Of a DNA stretch of 64,000 bases, positions 43,081 to 52,528 are shown piece after piece. The notes under the pieces are model-generated. The model worked only from the letters and a program-made list of their open reading frames with translations, did no database searches and was not told the origin of the DNA. Both the position numbers and the translations under genes were made by a program. The DNA comes from Polaribacter sejongensis. GTDB taxonomy: Bacteria > Bacteroidota > Bacteroidia > Flavobacteriales > Flavobacteriaceae. The stretch is taken from positions 2,611,501-2,675,500 of the forward strand of contig NZ_CP150667.1 in NCBI RefSeq assembly GCF_038024065.1. Reading direction: 5' to 3'. Each line of letters starts with the position of its first letter. Position 1 is the stretch's first letter.

Positions 43081-43638
43081 ATGAAAAACGCAAGAGCAGC
43101 AATACGTTATGCAAAAGCAATTTTAAATCTTGCTAAAGATTCAAAAGAAGAAACTGCCGTAAATGACGATATGTTATTTATTGCTAGTACAATTTCTGAA
43201 AATGAAACTTTTGAAGTAATGCTAAAAAGCCCTATTGTTAAACCATCTGAAAAAACAAAAGTTTTAAAAGCTTTGTTTGAAGGTAAAGTAAACAATATTA
43301 CACTTGGCTTATTTCATTTATTACAAGATAATAAAAGAATATCAATGCTTCTTAGTATTGCAAAGCAATATGCTATTATTTATGATTTTGATAAGAATAT
43401 AAAAGTAGCAAAGGTAACTACAGCAGTTCCTTTAACAGAAGAAATAGAAAAGAAAGTTTTAGCTAAAATTGTAGCCATAACAGGAGACAAAGCTAATATA
43501 GAGAACGTAGTTAATCCAGCTATTTTAGGAGGATTTATTTTACGTGTGGGAGATGTGCAGTATGATGCAAGTATCTCTAATTATTTATACGAATTGAAAA
43601 AGGAATTTGACAACAGTCATTTTATTCCAAAAATTTAA
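43081..43638 (+). CDS. atpH: F-type ATP synthase subunit delta
   Basis: 185 residues, the normal size. OSCP-type helical N-domain (ARAAIRYAKAILNLAKDS) and the C-terminal signature VVNPAILGGFILRVGDVQYDAS. Links the b stalk to the alpha3beta3 head. Sits between atpF and atpA in the usual order. Confidence 0.95.
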   Translation: MKNARAAIRYAKAILNLAKDSKEETAVNDDMLFIASTISENETFEVMLKSPIVKPSEKTKVLKALFEGKVNNITLGLFHLLQDNKRISMLLSIAKQYAIIYDFDKNIKVAKVTTAVPLTEEIEKKVLAKIVAITGDKANIENVVNPAILGGFILRVGDVQYDASISNYLYELKKEFDNSHFIPKI

Positions 43639-43659
43639 TTATACATCAAATTATAAAAG

Positions 43660-45237
43660 ATGGCAAGTATCAAACCAGCTGAAGTATCAGCAATTTTAAA
43701 GCAACAGTTAACAAATTTTGAAGCAAAAGCTACTTTAAACGAAGTAGGTACTGTTTTACAAGTAGGAGATGGAATTGCTCGTGTTTACGGTCTTTCTAAC
43801 GTTCAATATGGTGAATTAGTAGAATTCGATAATGGATTAGAAGGTATTGTATTAAACTTAGAAGAAGACAATGTAGGTGTTGTTTTATTAGGTGCATCAA
43901 CTTCTATTAGAGAAGGATCTAACGTTAAACGTACAGAACGTATTGCCTCTTTACAAGCAGGTGAAGGCGTTGTAGGACGTGTTGTAGATACTTTAGGAAA
44001 CCCTATTGATGGTAAAGGACCAATTACAGGTAAAACTTATCAAATGCCTTTAGAGCGTAGAGCTCCTGGAGTTATTTATAGAGAACCAGTAACAGAGCCA
44101 TTACAAACTGGTATTAAATCTATTGATGCAATGATTCCTGTTGGACGTGGACAACGTGAGTTAATCATTGGAGATAGACAAACTGGTAAATCTACCGTTG
44201 CTATTGATACTATTTTAAATCAAAAAGAATTTTTCGATGCTGGTGAACCAGTATATTGTATATATGTAGCTATTGGTCAAAAAGCTTCTACTGTTGCAGC
44301 AATTGCTAACATGTTAGAAGAAAAAGGCGCAATGTCTTATACTACAATCGTAGCAGCAAATGCATCAGACCCTGCAGCAATGCAAGTATATGCACCATTT
44401 GCTGGAGCTGCAATTGGAGAGTTTTTTAGAGATACTGGTAGACCAGCTTTAATTGTTTTTGATGATTTATCTAAACAAGCAGTTGCATACCGTGAGATTT
44501 CTTTATTATTAAGAAGACCTCCAGGACGTGAGGCATATCCTGGTGATGTATTTTACTTACACTCTAGATTATTAGAACGTGCTGCAAAATTAATCAATGA
44601 TGATAAAATTGCTAGTGAAATGAACGATTTACCAGATTCTTTAAAAGGAATTGTAAAAGGTGGAGGTTCTTTAACTGCATTACCAATTATTGAAACACAA
44701 GCAGGAGACGTTTCAGCATATATTCCAACAAACGTAATTTCGATTACAGATGGACAAATTTTCTTAGATGGAGATTTATTTAACTCTGGTGTTCGTCCAG
44801 CAATTAACGTAGGTATTTCTGTATCTCGTGTTGGTGGTAACGCTCAGATTAAAGCAATGAAAAAAGTATCTGGTACTTTAAAATTAGATCAAGCTCAATA
44901 TCGTGAATTAGAAGCGTTTGCAAAGTTTGGTTCTGATTTAGATGCTGCTACAATGAGCGTAATTTCTAAAGGACAACGTAACGTTGAAATTTTAAAACAA
45001 GCTCAAAATGATCCTTACTCAGTAGAAGATCAAGTTGCAATTATCTATGCAGGTTCTAAGAACTTATTAAAAGATGTTCCTGTAAACCAAGTTAAGAAAT
45101 TTGAGAGAGATTATATCGATTACTTAAACTCAAAACATAGAGATACTTTAGATACATTAAAATCTGGTAAATTAACACCAGAGACAATTGCAGTATTAGA
45201 AGCAGCAGCTAAAGAAATTTCTACTCATTTCGAATAA
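43660..45237 (+). CDS. atpA: F-type ATP synthase subunit alpha
   Basis: 525 residues. Walker [10 protein letters not shown], the family segment [20 protein letters not shown], the arginine finger region [11 protein letters not shown] and the C-terminal helical domain are complete. Regulatory subunit of the catalytic head. The beta subunit (atpD) and epsilon (atpC) do not follow, as usual in Bacteroidota, where they are encoded elsewhere. Confidence 0.98.
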   Translation: MASIKPAEVSAILKQQLTNFEAKATLNEVGTVLQVGDGIARVYGLSNVQYGELVEFDNGLEGIVLNLEEDNVGVVLLGASTSIREGSNVKRTERIASLQAGEGVVGRVVDTLGNPIDGKGPITGKTYQMPLERRAPGVIYREPVTEPLQTGIKSIDAMIPVGRGQRELIIGDRQTGKSTVAIDTILNQKEFFDAGEPVYCIYVAIGQKASTVAAIANMLEEKGAMSYTTIVAANASDPAAMQVYAPFAGAAIGEFFRDTGRPALIVFDDLSKQAVAYREISLLLRRPPGREAYPGDVFYLHSRLLERAAKLINDDKIASEMNDLPDSLKGIVKGGGSLTALPIIETQAGDVSAYIPTNVISITDGQIFLDGDLFNSGVRPAINVGISVSRVGGNAQIKAMKKVSGTLKLDQAQYRELEAFAKFGSDLDAATMSVISKGQRNVEILKQAQNDPYSVEDQVAIIYAGSKNLLKDVPVNQVKKFERDYIDYLNSKHRDTLDTLKSGKLTPETIAVLEAAAKEISTHFE

Positions 45238-45245
45238 AAAATAGT

Positions 45246-45268
45246 TGTCATTCCCGCGCAAGCGGGAA
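45246..45268. repeat. GNRA-loop mini-hairpin between atpA and atpG
   Basis: TTCCCGC-GCAA-GCGGGAA, a perfect 7-bp stem with a GNRA loop preceded by GTCA, 9 bp after the atpA stop and 19 bp before the atpG ATG. Same layout as 6651-6673. Unusual inside an ATP synthase operon. Confidence 0.65.
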
Positions 45269-45286
45269 TTTCAAAATTCCAATAGA

Positions 45287-46153
45287 ATGGCAAACTTAAA
45301 AGAAATACGTAATAGAATTACCTCTATTAAATCTACAATGCAGATTACATCTGCCATGAAAATGGTATCTGCTGCAAAGTTAAAAAAAGCACAAGATGCA
45401 ATTACGGCAATGCGTCCATATTCATCTAAACTAACTGAATTGTTGCAAAATTTAAGTGCAACTTTAGATAGTAATGCTGGTGGAGTATATTCAAATCAAA
45501 GAGAGGTTTCTAAAGTTTTATTAGTTGTTGTAACTTCTAACAGAGGTTTGTGTGGTGGTTTTAACTCATCAATTACAAAAACAGTTATTAGAACTGTAAA
45601 AGAAAAATACAGTAATGTTGATGTAGACCTATTTACCATTGGTAAAAAAGGTGGAGATGTTTTATCTAAACAATATAACATTGCAGAAGCTAATAACGAA
45701 ATTTACGACGATTTAACTTTTGATAACGTAGCTGAAATTGCTGAAAAGTTAATGCATCTATTTGCAGAGGGTACATATGATAAAATTGAACTTATTTATA
45801 ATCAATTTAAAAATGCTGCAACTCAAATTCCGCAAGTAGAACAATTTTTACCAATTAAGCCTATTGAAGGTGGTGATGCAGAAGCAGTAAGCTCTGATTA
45901 TATTTACGAACCTTCTAAAGAACAAATTGTTGAAGCTTTAATACCTAAATCTTTAAAGACTCAGTTATATAAAGCACTTAGAGATAGTTTTGCTTCAGAA
46001 CACGGTGCTCGTATGACTGCAATGCACAAAGCAACAGACAACGCTACCGATTTAAGAGACGATTTATTGTTAACTTATAACAAAGCTCGTCAGGCAGCAA
46101 TTACCAACGAAATATTAGAAATTGTTGGTGGTGCGGAAGCATTGAACAATTAG
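45287..46153 (+). CDS. atpG: F-type ATP synthase subunit gamma
   Basis: Start ATG 45287 (MANLKEIRNRITSIKSTMQI), because the frame upstream runs through the hairpin repeat from a TTG. 288 residues. Long N- and C-terminal rotor helices (ITSAMKMVSAAKLKKAQ, and MTAMHKATDNATDLRDDL to EILEIVGGAEAL) around a Rossmann-like middle with TSNRGLCGGFN. Central rotor shaft. Last ATP synthase gene here, followed by a terminator. Confidence 0.96.
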   Translation: MANLKEIRNRITSIKSTMQITSAMKMVSAAKLKKAQDAITAMRPYSSKLTELLQNLSATLDSNAGGVYSNQREVSKVLLVVVTSNRGLCGGFNSSITKTVIRTVKEKYSNVDVDLFTIGKKGGDVLSKQYNIAEANNEIYDDLTFDNVAEIAEKLMHLFAEGTYDKIELIYNQFKNAATQIPQVEQFLPIKPIEGGDAEAVSSDYIYEPSKEQIVEALIPKSLKTQLYKALRDSFASEHGARMTAMHKATDNATDLRDDLLLTYNKARQAAITNEILEIVGGAEALNN

Positions 46154-46162
46154 ACATTTTAA

Positions 46163-46180
46163 TTATCCTGCGTAAGCAGA
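46163..46180. repeat. GNNA-loop mini-hairpin after atpG
   Basis: TTATCCTGCGTAAGCAGA: CTGC-GTAA-GCAG, the same element type as in the thioredoxin leader at 6151-6170. Confidence 0.5.
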
Positions 46181-46190
46181 AACTTATATA

Positions 46191-46227
46191 AAAAAGAGCC
46201 TATCAAAATTGATAAGCTCTTTTTTTA
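46191..46227 (+). terminator. Intrinsic terminator of the ATP synthase operon
   Basis: AAAAAGAGC-c-TATCA pairs with TGATA-a-GCTCTTTTT (46191-46224) around an AAAT loop, then more T. Confidence 0.9.
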
Positions 46228-46269
46228 TACCTTGGCATATCGTTTGATTTCTATTACAAAATAAGAATT

Positions 46270-46734
46270 ATGAAAACTTTATCCATTTTGCTACTTATCT
46301 TGAGCTTTTCACAATGTGGAAGCACTCAGTTTGAAAAGAATACTCCTTTTATAATTGATTCGGCAAACTATATGACTTGGACTGGAGGACAACCAGGAAT
46401 TCATGGTATTAATGTTCAAATTCAATTAAAAGAAAAATCGAATATTACATTTGATTCGTTATACTTTAGAAACAAGGCCACAAAAGTCGAAATTAAAGAA
46501 GCATCTCTAATTATAGCAAACTATACTAATTCAAAGAATAAAAACTTAGATATTACACTTCATTTAGACCCTAAAAAGGAATTTAGAAATAAACTTCCCA
46601 TACAAAAAAAGATTCCTTTTGAATTATCAAAAAATGAAGCAGTCCTCACCTATCAACTAAATGGAAAAACAAAATATTATAAAATAAAAGATATTAAAGA
46701 AAGGGATACTAAACCTACTCAACAAATACAATAA
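46270..46734 (+). CDS. Small lipoprotein of unknown function
   Basis: 154 residues. Lipobox LSFSQCGS (Cys16). The mature part is one beta-rich domain with a GGQPGIHGINVQIQL segment, several short strands and no catalytic motif I recognise. I have the impression that it is a conserved flavobacterial family, but cannot name it. A single gene followed by a terminator, so neighbours give no clue. Confidence 0.6.
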   Translation: MKTLSILLLILSFSQCGSTQFEKNTPFIIDSANYMTWTGGQPGIHGINVQIQLKEKSNITFDSLYFRNKATKVEIKEASLIIANYTNSKNKNLDITLHLDPKKEFRNKLPIQKKIPFELSKNEAVLTYQLNGKTKYYKIKDIKERDTKPTQQIQ

Positions 46735-46752
46735 GATGCAAAAAGATTCTTT

Positions 46753-46780
46753 AAAAATCACTCAATTATGAGTGGTTTTT
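46753..46780 (+). terminator. Intrinsic terminator after the 154-aa lipoprotein gene
   Basis: AAAAATCACTCA / TGAGTGGTTTTT, 12 bp including one G-T pair, 4-nt loop, then ATTTTT. Confidence 0.85.
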
Positions 46781-46833
46781 ATTTTTGGCACGTATTTTGA
46801 AATTACGTAAGCATAACAGTAAAATTCAAGCTT

Positions 46834-47754
46834 ATGAAATCAATAAAACTACTTATAACAATAATCATTACCGGAACACTATTAAGTTCTTGTTCTACAG
46901 TTGACGATAATTACCAAGTTTCTTTAGAGCAAGTAGTCACAGATTATGATTTATGGTATGTAGATTATCACAGAACAACAGGAAGTGGAGACATCCCTTA
47001 TGTTTCTAGAGCATTTACTTTATCATTTGTAAATGGAATTTTATACGCAAACAATAATATTGTAGATATTGGAAGAACCGGAAATGGTTTTGGAATTGTT
47101 GTTGGAACATACAATACGTATAATGGGGAATTGGAAACAGATCATGATATAGACGGTGCAAACGACTTTGAAGTTACTGTACTTTCTAACAATGAAATAA
47201 AATTATATAATTACAGACAGAATGTTACCTATTACTTAATTGGGTATCAGGTAAGTCAATTTGACTATGATAAATTATTTTACGAAAACATAGAATACTT
47301 TTTGCAAGAATATATTGCTTGGGAAAAAATAAGTACAAAAGGAGGCTTAACAAATGCCTTTGATAATGAAAATTATTTAGCATTTACACCCAAAAATATA
47401 ACAACATTTTATAGTTCTCAAGAAGGAGTTGGCACAAAAGTTGATTATAGTATTTGGGATTACGTTGGTGCATATGAAATCTTTGATATCAATGGATTTG
47501 AAGACATAAAGGATTTAACATTATATTATGACAACGGAGATACAGAAGAGTTTAAGTTGGACGTTATTAATGATAGAACGATAGCACTTTATAATTATGA
47601 ATCAGGAAAAACTTACGAGTTTTCTGGAATAGGTTATTTAGAATTTAAGAAAAGTGAAAATTCTAAAACAAGTGCAAAAGATATTGTAAGGAATGATGGT
47701 AGAAAACGTACTAAGGTAATAAGAGAAACAAAAGAAAGAAGAAATTTAAAATAA
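46834..47754 (+). CDS. Lipoprotein with two related beta domains
   Basis: 306 residues. Lipobox LLSSCSTV (Cys20). Two halves resemble each other: the first ends IKLYNYRQNVTYYLIGYQ (about 126-143) and the second IALYNYESGKTYEFSGIGY (about 248-266), each preceded by an acidic strand pair and an aromatic start (YDLWYVDYH; YIAWEKISTK). This suggests duplication of a beta-sandwich of about 115 residues. The tail is very basic (NDGRKRTKVIRETKERRNLK), unusual for a lipoprotein. No known function. Confidence 0.6.
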   Translation: MKSIKLLITIIITGTLLSSCSTVDDNYQVSLEQVVTDYDLWYVDYHRTTGSGDIPYVSRAFTLSFVNGILYANNNIVDIGRTGNGFGIVVGTYNTYNGELETDHDIDGANDFEVTVLSNNEIKLYNYRQNVTYYLIGYQVSQFDYDKLFYENIEYFLQEYIAWEKISTKGGLTNAFDNENYLAFTPKNITTFYSSQEGVGTKVDYSIWDYVGAYEIFDINGFEDIKDLTLYYDNGDTEEFKLDVINDRTIALYNYESGKTYEFSGIGYLEFKKSENSKTSAKDIVRNDGRKRTKVIRETKERRNLK

Positions 47755-47801
47755 AGTTTGGTTAGTTGATTTTTGATTGGAGTAGTTACCAATTGAAAGA
47801 T

Positions 47802-47828
47802 AAACCGTCCTGTGGAGGACGGTTTTTT
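47802..47828 (+). terminator. Intrinsic terminator after the duplicated-domain lipoprotein
   Basis: AAACCGTCCT / AGGACGGTTT, a perfect 10-bp stem with GTGG loop, then T. Confidence 0.92.
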
Positions 47829-47925
47829 CTTTGTTTATAATTTGATAAAAATTAAACCCTAAAACTCTGACTATCAAAATATGTTTTCTTAATTTTATAG
47901 AACAATTTTACGGATTGAATTAGAT

Positions 47926-47946
47926 TACTGCTACCGCAGGAATAAT
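47926..47946. repeat. GNNA-loop mini-hairpin (inverted) before the SDR gene
   Basis: TTACTGCTACCGCAGGAATAA is the reverse of the TTATTCCTGC-GGTA-GCAG type; it ends 14 bp before the SDR ATG. Confidence 0.45.
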
Positions 47947-47959
47947 AGAAAAAAGACAA

Positions 47960-48712
47960 ATGAAACAAACAGCATTTATAACCGGAGCTACTTCTGGAAT
48001 TGGAAAAGCAACAGCAGAAATTTTCGCAAAAAATAACATCCGTTTAATTCTTTGCGGAAGAAGAGCAGAACGATTATCAGCACTTAAAGAAACTTTAAGT
48101 AAACTTACAGAAGTAACCACTTTACAATTTGATATTTCTAAAAGAGAAGAAGTTGCAACAGCCATAAATTCATTACCCGAAAACTTTAAACAAATTGATA
48201 TATTAATAAATAATGCAGGGAATGCACATGGTTTGTCTAGCATACAAGATGGCGATATAGATGATTGGGATGCTATGTTAGATATTAACGTAAAAGGCTT
48301 GTTATACGTTTCCAAAGCTATCATTCCGCAGATGACAAAAAGAAACAATGGTTTTATTGTAAATATTGGCTCTATAGCCGCAAAAGATGTCTATCCTAAC
48401 GGAAATGTGTATTGTGCTTCTAAACACGCTGTAGATGCTTTAAATAAGGCAATGAGAATCGATTTAAATAAACATAACATTCGTGTGTCTGCAATTCATC
48501 CTGGAGCGGTAGAAACTGAGTTTTCAGATGTTCGTTTTAAAGGTGATATAGAAAAGGCAAAATCTGTGTATGCTGGTTATAAAGCTTTACAAGCGGATGA
48601 TATTGCAGATATTATTTATTTTGTAATTTCTAGACCGTATCATGTTAATATAGAAGATTTAGTAGTGTACCCAACAGCGCAAGCAACACCAACAATTTTA
48701 AATAGAGATTAA
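47960..48712 (+). CDS. Short-chain dehydrogenase/reductase
   Basis: 250 residues. Cofactor loop TGATSGIGKATAEIF with CGRRAERL behind it (NADPH preference), NNAGNAHG, the catalytic Ser in NIGSIAA and Y-C-A-S-K. It ends HPGAVETEFSDVRFKGD. The pattern is close to YdfG/serine 3-dehydrogenase-type enzymes acting on 3-hydroxy acids. First gene of a tight three-gene operon with an aldo/keto reductase and an AlbA_2 protein (1-bp gaps). Confidence 0.92.
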   Translation: MKQTAFITGATSGIGKATAEIFAKNNIRLILCGRRAERLSALKETLSKLTEVTTLQFDISKREEVATAINSLPENFKQIDILINNAGNAHGLSSIQDGDIDDWDAMLDINVKGLLYVSKAIIPQMTKRNNGFIVNIGSIAAKDVYPNGNVYCASKHAVDALNKAMRIDLNKHNIRVSAIHPGAVETEFSDVRFKGDIEKAKSVYAGYKALQADDIADIIYFVISRPYHVNIEDLVVYPTAQATPTILNRD

Positions 48713-48713
48713 A

Positions 48714-49577
48714 ATGCCAAAATCAGAAATTATAATTGGGTGTATGTCTTGGGGGAAATGGGGAAAACAATTTTCTACTAAAAAACAAATTGAGATGATT
48801 CAATTCTGCGTAGAAAACGGTAATGCAACATTCGATCATGCAGATATTTATGGGGATTATTCTACAGAGGCTGAATTTGGAAAAGCGTTTGTAGAAACTG
48901 GCATTCCGCGTGAAGAAATTCAGTTAATATCTAAATGTGGTATCCAACTTGTTGGAGAAGCAAGAGATAATACATTAAAACATTATAATTATTCGAAAGA
49001 ATATATTATTTGGAGTGTAGAATCTACTTTAAAAAACTTAAAAACAGATTATCTTGATACTTTTTTACTGCACAGACCAAGTCCGCTTATGCAACCTGAC
49101 GAAATTGCAGAAGCCATTACAGCATTGCAAGAAAGTGGAAAAATAATCAATTTTGGAGTTTCAAACTTTACGCCTTCTCAAGTTGATTTAATTGCTGATA
49201 AAATTCCTGTTTCTGTAAATCAGATAGAATTTTCATTAACATATCATAATGCAATGCAAAATGGCATTTTAGATCAAATGCTACAAAAAAGTATGCAACC
49301 AATGTGTTGGAGTCCTTTAGGAAGTGTTTTTAGAGAAAAAACAGCACAAACAGAAAGAGTAAAAGCAGTTTTAAAAACATTAGTAGCAAAATACATGGTT
49401 TCTGAAGATGTGTTATTATTGGCATGGATTTTAAAACATCCTTCAAAAATATCTCCTGTGATTGGAACCACAAATAAAGAACGAATTTTAAACGCAAATA
49501 AAGCTTTAGAAATTAATTTAGAGCGACAAGATTGGTTTCTACTTTTAGAGGCTAGCCAAGGAGAAGAAATGCCATAA
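48714..49577 (+). CDS. Aldo/keto reductase
   Basis: 287 residues. Catalytic tetrad visible as Asp and Tyr in FDHADIYGDYS, Lys in LISKCGIQ and His in TFLLHRPSP; the NADPH-binding end has SPVIGTTNKERI. YdhF-like AKR proteins of this size reduce small aldehydes or ketones. One base separates it from the SDR and one from the next gene, so the three are co-translated. Substrate unknown. Confidence 0.93.
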   Translation: MPKSEIIIGCMSWGKWGKQFSTKKQIEMIQFCVENGNATFDHADIYGDYSTEAEFGKAFVETGIPREEIQLISKCGIQLVGEARDNTLKHYNYSKEYIIWSVESTLKNLKTDYLDTFLLHRPSPLMQPDEIAEAITALQESGKIINFGVSNFTPSQVDLIADKIPVSVNQIEFSLTYHNAMQNGILDQMLQKSMQPMCWSPLGSVFREKTAQTERVKAVLKTLVAKYMVSEDVLLLAWILKHPSKISPVIGTTNKERILNANKALEINLERQDWFLLLEASQGEEMP

Positions 49578-49578
49578 A

Positions 49579-50718
49579 ATGATAAACAAAAGACTTTTAA
49601 TCAAAAACCTACTTTCTCACAACGATGAGAATAGTTTTTATGATAAAAAGCAAAAATTATCATTAAGTGCAAAAGATGGAAAAGCAAAGTTTTTAAAACA
49701 TATTTGTGCACTTTCTAATTCCAATCCACAAAATAATTCTTACATCGTTATTGGTGTAGAAGATGAAGAAAACAAAATTATTGGTGTCGATTTTTATGAT
49801 GATAGCAAGATTCAGAATTTGGTAAATGCTTATTTAAAAAATCCTCCAAAAATTGAATATGAAAATGTTCCTTTTCCTAGCTTACAGCGTCACAAAGTTA
49901 TTGGTTTGGTTACCATTCATCCGAATAATAAAATTACATCACTTTTAAAAAATACTTGGAAATATAGAAAAGGAACTACTTTTTATAGAAGAGGAAGTAA
50001 CTCTATACCTTCTTCCGGAAATTTTGAATTGCGAAATACCAACAAAGATATTGTTGAGGCAATAGAGAAAAATGCACGTAACAATATAGAACTAACCTTA
50101 GATGGTGTTTTCGATTTCATCAACAATCATAAATCAGTCTACAACCCACAATATAAAGTTTTTAATGAGCAATTTGTGCTGTGTTGGGCAGGAGAAAAAA
50201 AGCTTATAAACGATGAAGTTTATTTTTCTAGAGTAGATATCGAATTAATTAACGAGCAAGTAAAGTTGTTTTTTTCGGCTTTAGATGATGTACAAATTAG
50301 TTATAATCAGCACTCTTTTATTATTACTGAATACATCTATTTAGGATTAGAAAAGCAGGAAGAATTGTATCCTTTAGAGAAAACAATTATCCATTTTAAA
50401 GAAAACGGGCAGCATGACATTGTAAAAGAATTCTTGTTTGTTCCTCCAAAATTTGATGTAAACATTATACATCACATTTACAATGATTGCAATGCTATTG
50501 TAAAAAAAATTGAAAACAACATCCCTCTTTCTGTAATTGAAGATGCGGATGTGTTACGTTTACCTACCAATTATTTAATCTGTTATTTACACGGTTATAT
50601 AGACGTCTCTAAACAGTTAAAGAAGGTAAAAACCTACCTAAAAGATTTAAAAGATAAAACAACGTATATAAAGTATAAGGAAGCTATGCGTGTAATTAGA
50701 AAAGTGCAGTATCATTAA
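49579..50718 (+). CDS. AlbA_2 (Schlafen-type) domain protein
   Basis: 379 residues. The N-terminal about 150 residues match AlbA_2/Schlafen-type nucleotide- or RNA-binding domains: KLSLSAKDGKAKFLKHICAL, then SYIVIGVEDEENKIIGV and a Phe/Arg-rich TTFYRRGSNS. The C-terminal 220 residues are helical and charged with no recognised domain (ending KYKEAMRVIRKVQYH). It lies in an operon with SDR and AKR genes, an odd partner for a nucleic-acid-type domain. Function not predicted. Confidence 0.75.
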   Translation: MINKRLLIKNLLSHNDENSFYDKKQKLSLSAKDGKAKFLKHICALSNSNPQNNSYIVIGVEDEENKIIGVDFYDDSKIQNLVNAYLKNPPKIEYENVPFPSLQRHKVIGLVTIHPNNKITSLLKNTWKYRKGTTFYRRGSNSIPSSGNFELRNTNKDIVEAIEKNARNNIELTLDGVFDFINNHKSVYNPQYKVFNEQFVLCWAGEKKLINDEVYFSRVDIELINEQVKLFFSALDDVQISYNQHSFIITEYIYLGLEKQEELYPLEKTIIHFKENGQHDIVKEFLFVPPKFDVNIIHHIYNDCNAIVKKIENNIPLSVIEDADVLRLPTNYLICYLHGYIDVSKQLKKVKTYLKDLKDKTTYIKYKEAMRVIRKVQYH

Positions 50719-50724
50719 ATAAAA

Positions 50725-50793
50725 AAGAGGTCGTCTAAAAAAGTGTTTTTTTTGTCAGTAAAACAACGTTTAATACTTTTAAGACAACCTCTT
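50725..50793. terminator. Long hairpin between convergent genes
   Basis: AAGAGGTCGTCTAAAAAAGT (50725-50744) pairs with ACTTTTAAGACAACCTCTT (50775-50793) with two imperfections, loop about 30 nt. Could terminate both convergent transcripts, or be the scar of a small element. Confidence 0.6.
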
Positions 50794-50821
50794 CTTGCAA
50801 AGGGATATTAAAATTTATAGG

Positions 50822-50935
50822 CTACTTTCTGGACTTCCGTTTCTTCATTTTTTTATCTTCTAATTTCTTTAAAATTTTCTCTTGTTTTTTCTCGTTTAAT
50901 TCTGCTTTTGTGAGCTTTTTTCTCAATACAGCCAT
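50822..50935 (-). CDS. Candidate 37-residue Lys-rich small protein
   Basis: An ATG frame starting MAVLRKKLTKAELNEKKQEK and ending KKLEDKKMKKRKSRK. 37 residues, about half of them Lys or Arg, predicted to be one long charged helix. It is followed by the hairpin at 50725-50793. Such basic small proteins may bind RNA or ribosomes, but AT-rich DNA also yields Lys-rich frames by chance. Moderate to low confidence. Confidence 0.4.
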   Translation of the reverse strand: MAVLRKKLTKAELNEKKQEKILKKLEDKKMKKRKSRK

Positions 50936-51325
50936 GATATTATTATTTTAAATTTATATATAAAAAAAACAGTATCGTAAACTCTAAATGGAAACATTAT
51001 TACATATGCGAGTAAAGCCATTCAATTTGTTATTTTGAATATCTTCTATAAGAAATAATGAAATAGAGTTGTGTAGGCACACTCGAAATGCCTAATTAAG
51101 ACACAAAGATAATTTTACGTTTTCTATACATTGCAAAAGAAAAAGAAGCACAAACAAAGCCATGGACGAGAGTCTCATAAAAGCCTTGTAGATATTTTCT
51201 TTTTATTGATTTCATTGCAGTATTAAAATAAAATATTGATTATCTATCAAAGATAACTTTAAGATTTCGACTTTCCAAATTTACATGCATCGTTTAATTA
51301 AAACGTATTCTGGATTTGAGAAATA
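50936..51325. other. 390-bp region without a clear gene
   Basis: AT-rich, no convincing frame, no strong hairpin. Contains GAGAGTCTCATAA and CACTCGAAATGCC pieces that look like decayed dispersed repeats. It separates the small ORF from the DUF1501 gene end. Confidence 0.5.
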
Positions 51326-52516
51326 TTAAACAAAATTCAATTTAGAAAATGATTTATTTAAAATAGCAACATCATCTACTTGCAGCCATTTGTCTAAAAT
51401 TGTTGCGTAAATCTCTCTAAAATCTATTTCATATTTAAGGTTTCCGTTTTTATCTAAATCGCCTAAATTTGGTAAATTATTATACAAACCTTGTTTCTTT
51501 AAGTTTTTTCCCATCACAAAAACATTGTTGGCTGTTCCGTGATCTGTTCCTTTAGATTCGTTTTGTTTTACACGTCTTCCAAATTCTGAAAACGTAAGAA
51601 TTAACACATCCTCAAAAGTGTTGTTTTTTTGTAGATCGTTGATAAAAACTTCCATACTTTCTGCATATACTTTTAGTAATCTTTCTTGTGTACCAGCTTG
51701 GTTTGCGTGTGTATCAAAACCACTTAAACCGGCATAATATACTTGTGTTTCTAAACCAGAATTTATAAATTGAGAAATAGTATTAAGCTGTTTTCCAAAT
51801 ATATTTTTTGGGTATTCTACAGACGTACTTTTGGTGTTGCTTTTTTCGTAAATGTGTTTTGCAGATGATTTTGCATCAATCATGGTATTGTACAAATACC
51901 CTAAATTATGTTCACTTAAATGGGCTTCATTATAATTGGTTACCACGTTGTTAAAAAACGGAGCTCGCATAGAATTGTAAAACATTTTTGGATCTGTAAT
52001 TGCCAATCCATTTTGAGTTTTTCCTTTCATCATTAAAGACAAACTTTCATCAACTTCAATGGCAGCATATGGATTCCCTTTGGTGTAATCTAAATAACGA
52101 CCTACCCAACCATTTTGTAAATATTCATTGCTATCACTAGCTGTTTGCCAAATATCGGTAGATCTAAAATGTGATAAATTAGGATTCGGATAGCCCACAT
52201 TATTTATAATACTTACAAAACCTTTGTTATACAAATCTTCTAATGGTTTTAGACTTTTATGAAGTCCAACCTCATCAGAAATTTTAAATACATCGTTTTG
52301 TTTTATAGCGATGTTATTTCTTTGTTGATAATAAATATCGTTGTTAAAAGGAACCACCGTATTTAAGCCATCATTACCTCCTTTTAACTGAATAATTACT
52401 ACTTTTTTATGGCTAAATGTTTTCACAGGAAGCTGTTCAAATGCTTTTAAAAATTGAGGCACAAAAAACATACCTGAAGCAAAAGTTGTCTGTTTTAAAA
52501 AATCTCTACGTTTCAT
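51326..52516 (-). CDS. DUF1501 secreted protein (twin-arginine signal)
   Basis: 396 residues. Tat signal KRRDFLKQTTFASG at the N-terminus, then the DUF1501 (sulfatase-like fold) body with IQLKGGNDGLNTVVPF, NVGYPNPNLSHFRSTDIW, GFDTHANQ and FSEFGRRVKQNESKGTDHG. It always accompanies a DUF1800 protein, here directly upstream with a 12-bp gap, as in many Bacteroidota and Planctomycetota. Exported folded; role unknown. Confidence 0.93.
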   Translation of the reverse strand: MKRRDFLKQTTFASGMFFVPQFLKAFEQLPVKTFSHKKVVIIQLKGGNDGLNTVVPFNNDIYYQQRNNIAIKQNDVFKISDEVGLHKSLKPLEDLYNKGFVSIINNVGYPNPNLSHFRSTDIWQTASDSNEYLQNGWVGRYLDYTKGNPYAAIEVDESLSLMMKGKTQNGLAITDPKMFYNSMRAPFFNNVVTNYNEAHLSEHNLGYLYNTMIDAKSSAKHIYEKSNTKSTSVEYPKNIFGKQLNTISQFINSGLETQVYYAGLSGFDTHANQAGTQERLLKVYAESMEVFINDLQKNNTFEDVLILTFSEFGRRVKQNESKGTDHGTANNVFVMGKNLKKQGLYNNLPNLGDLDKNGNLKYEIDFREIYATILDKWLQVDDVAILNKSFSKLNFV

Positions 52517-52528
52517 GTGGTTAATAAT

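Noticed and set aside
45237..46260. Deletion of atpD and atpC after atpG
   Set aside because: In Bacteroidota beta and epsilon subunits are normally encoded at another locus.
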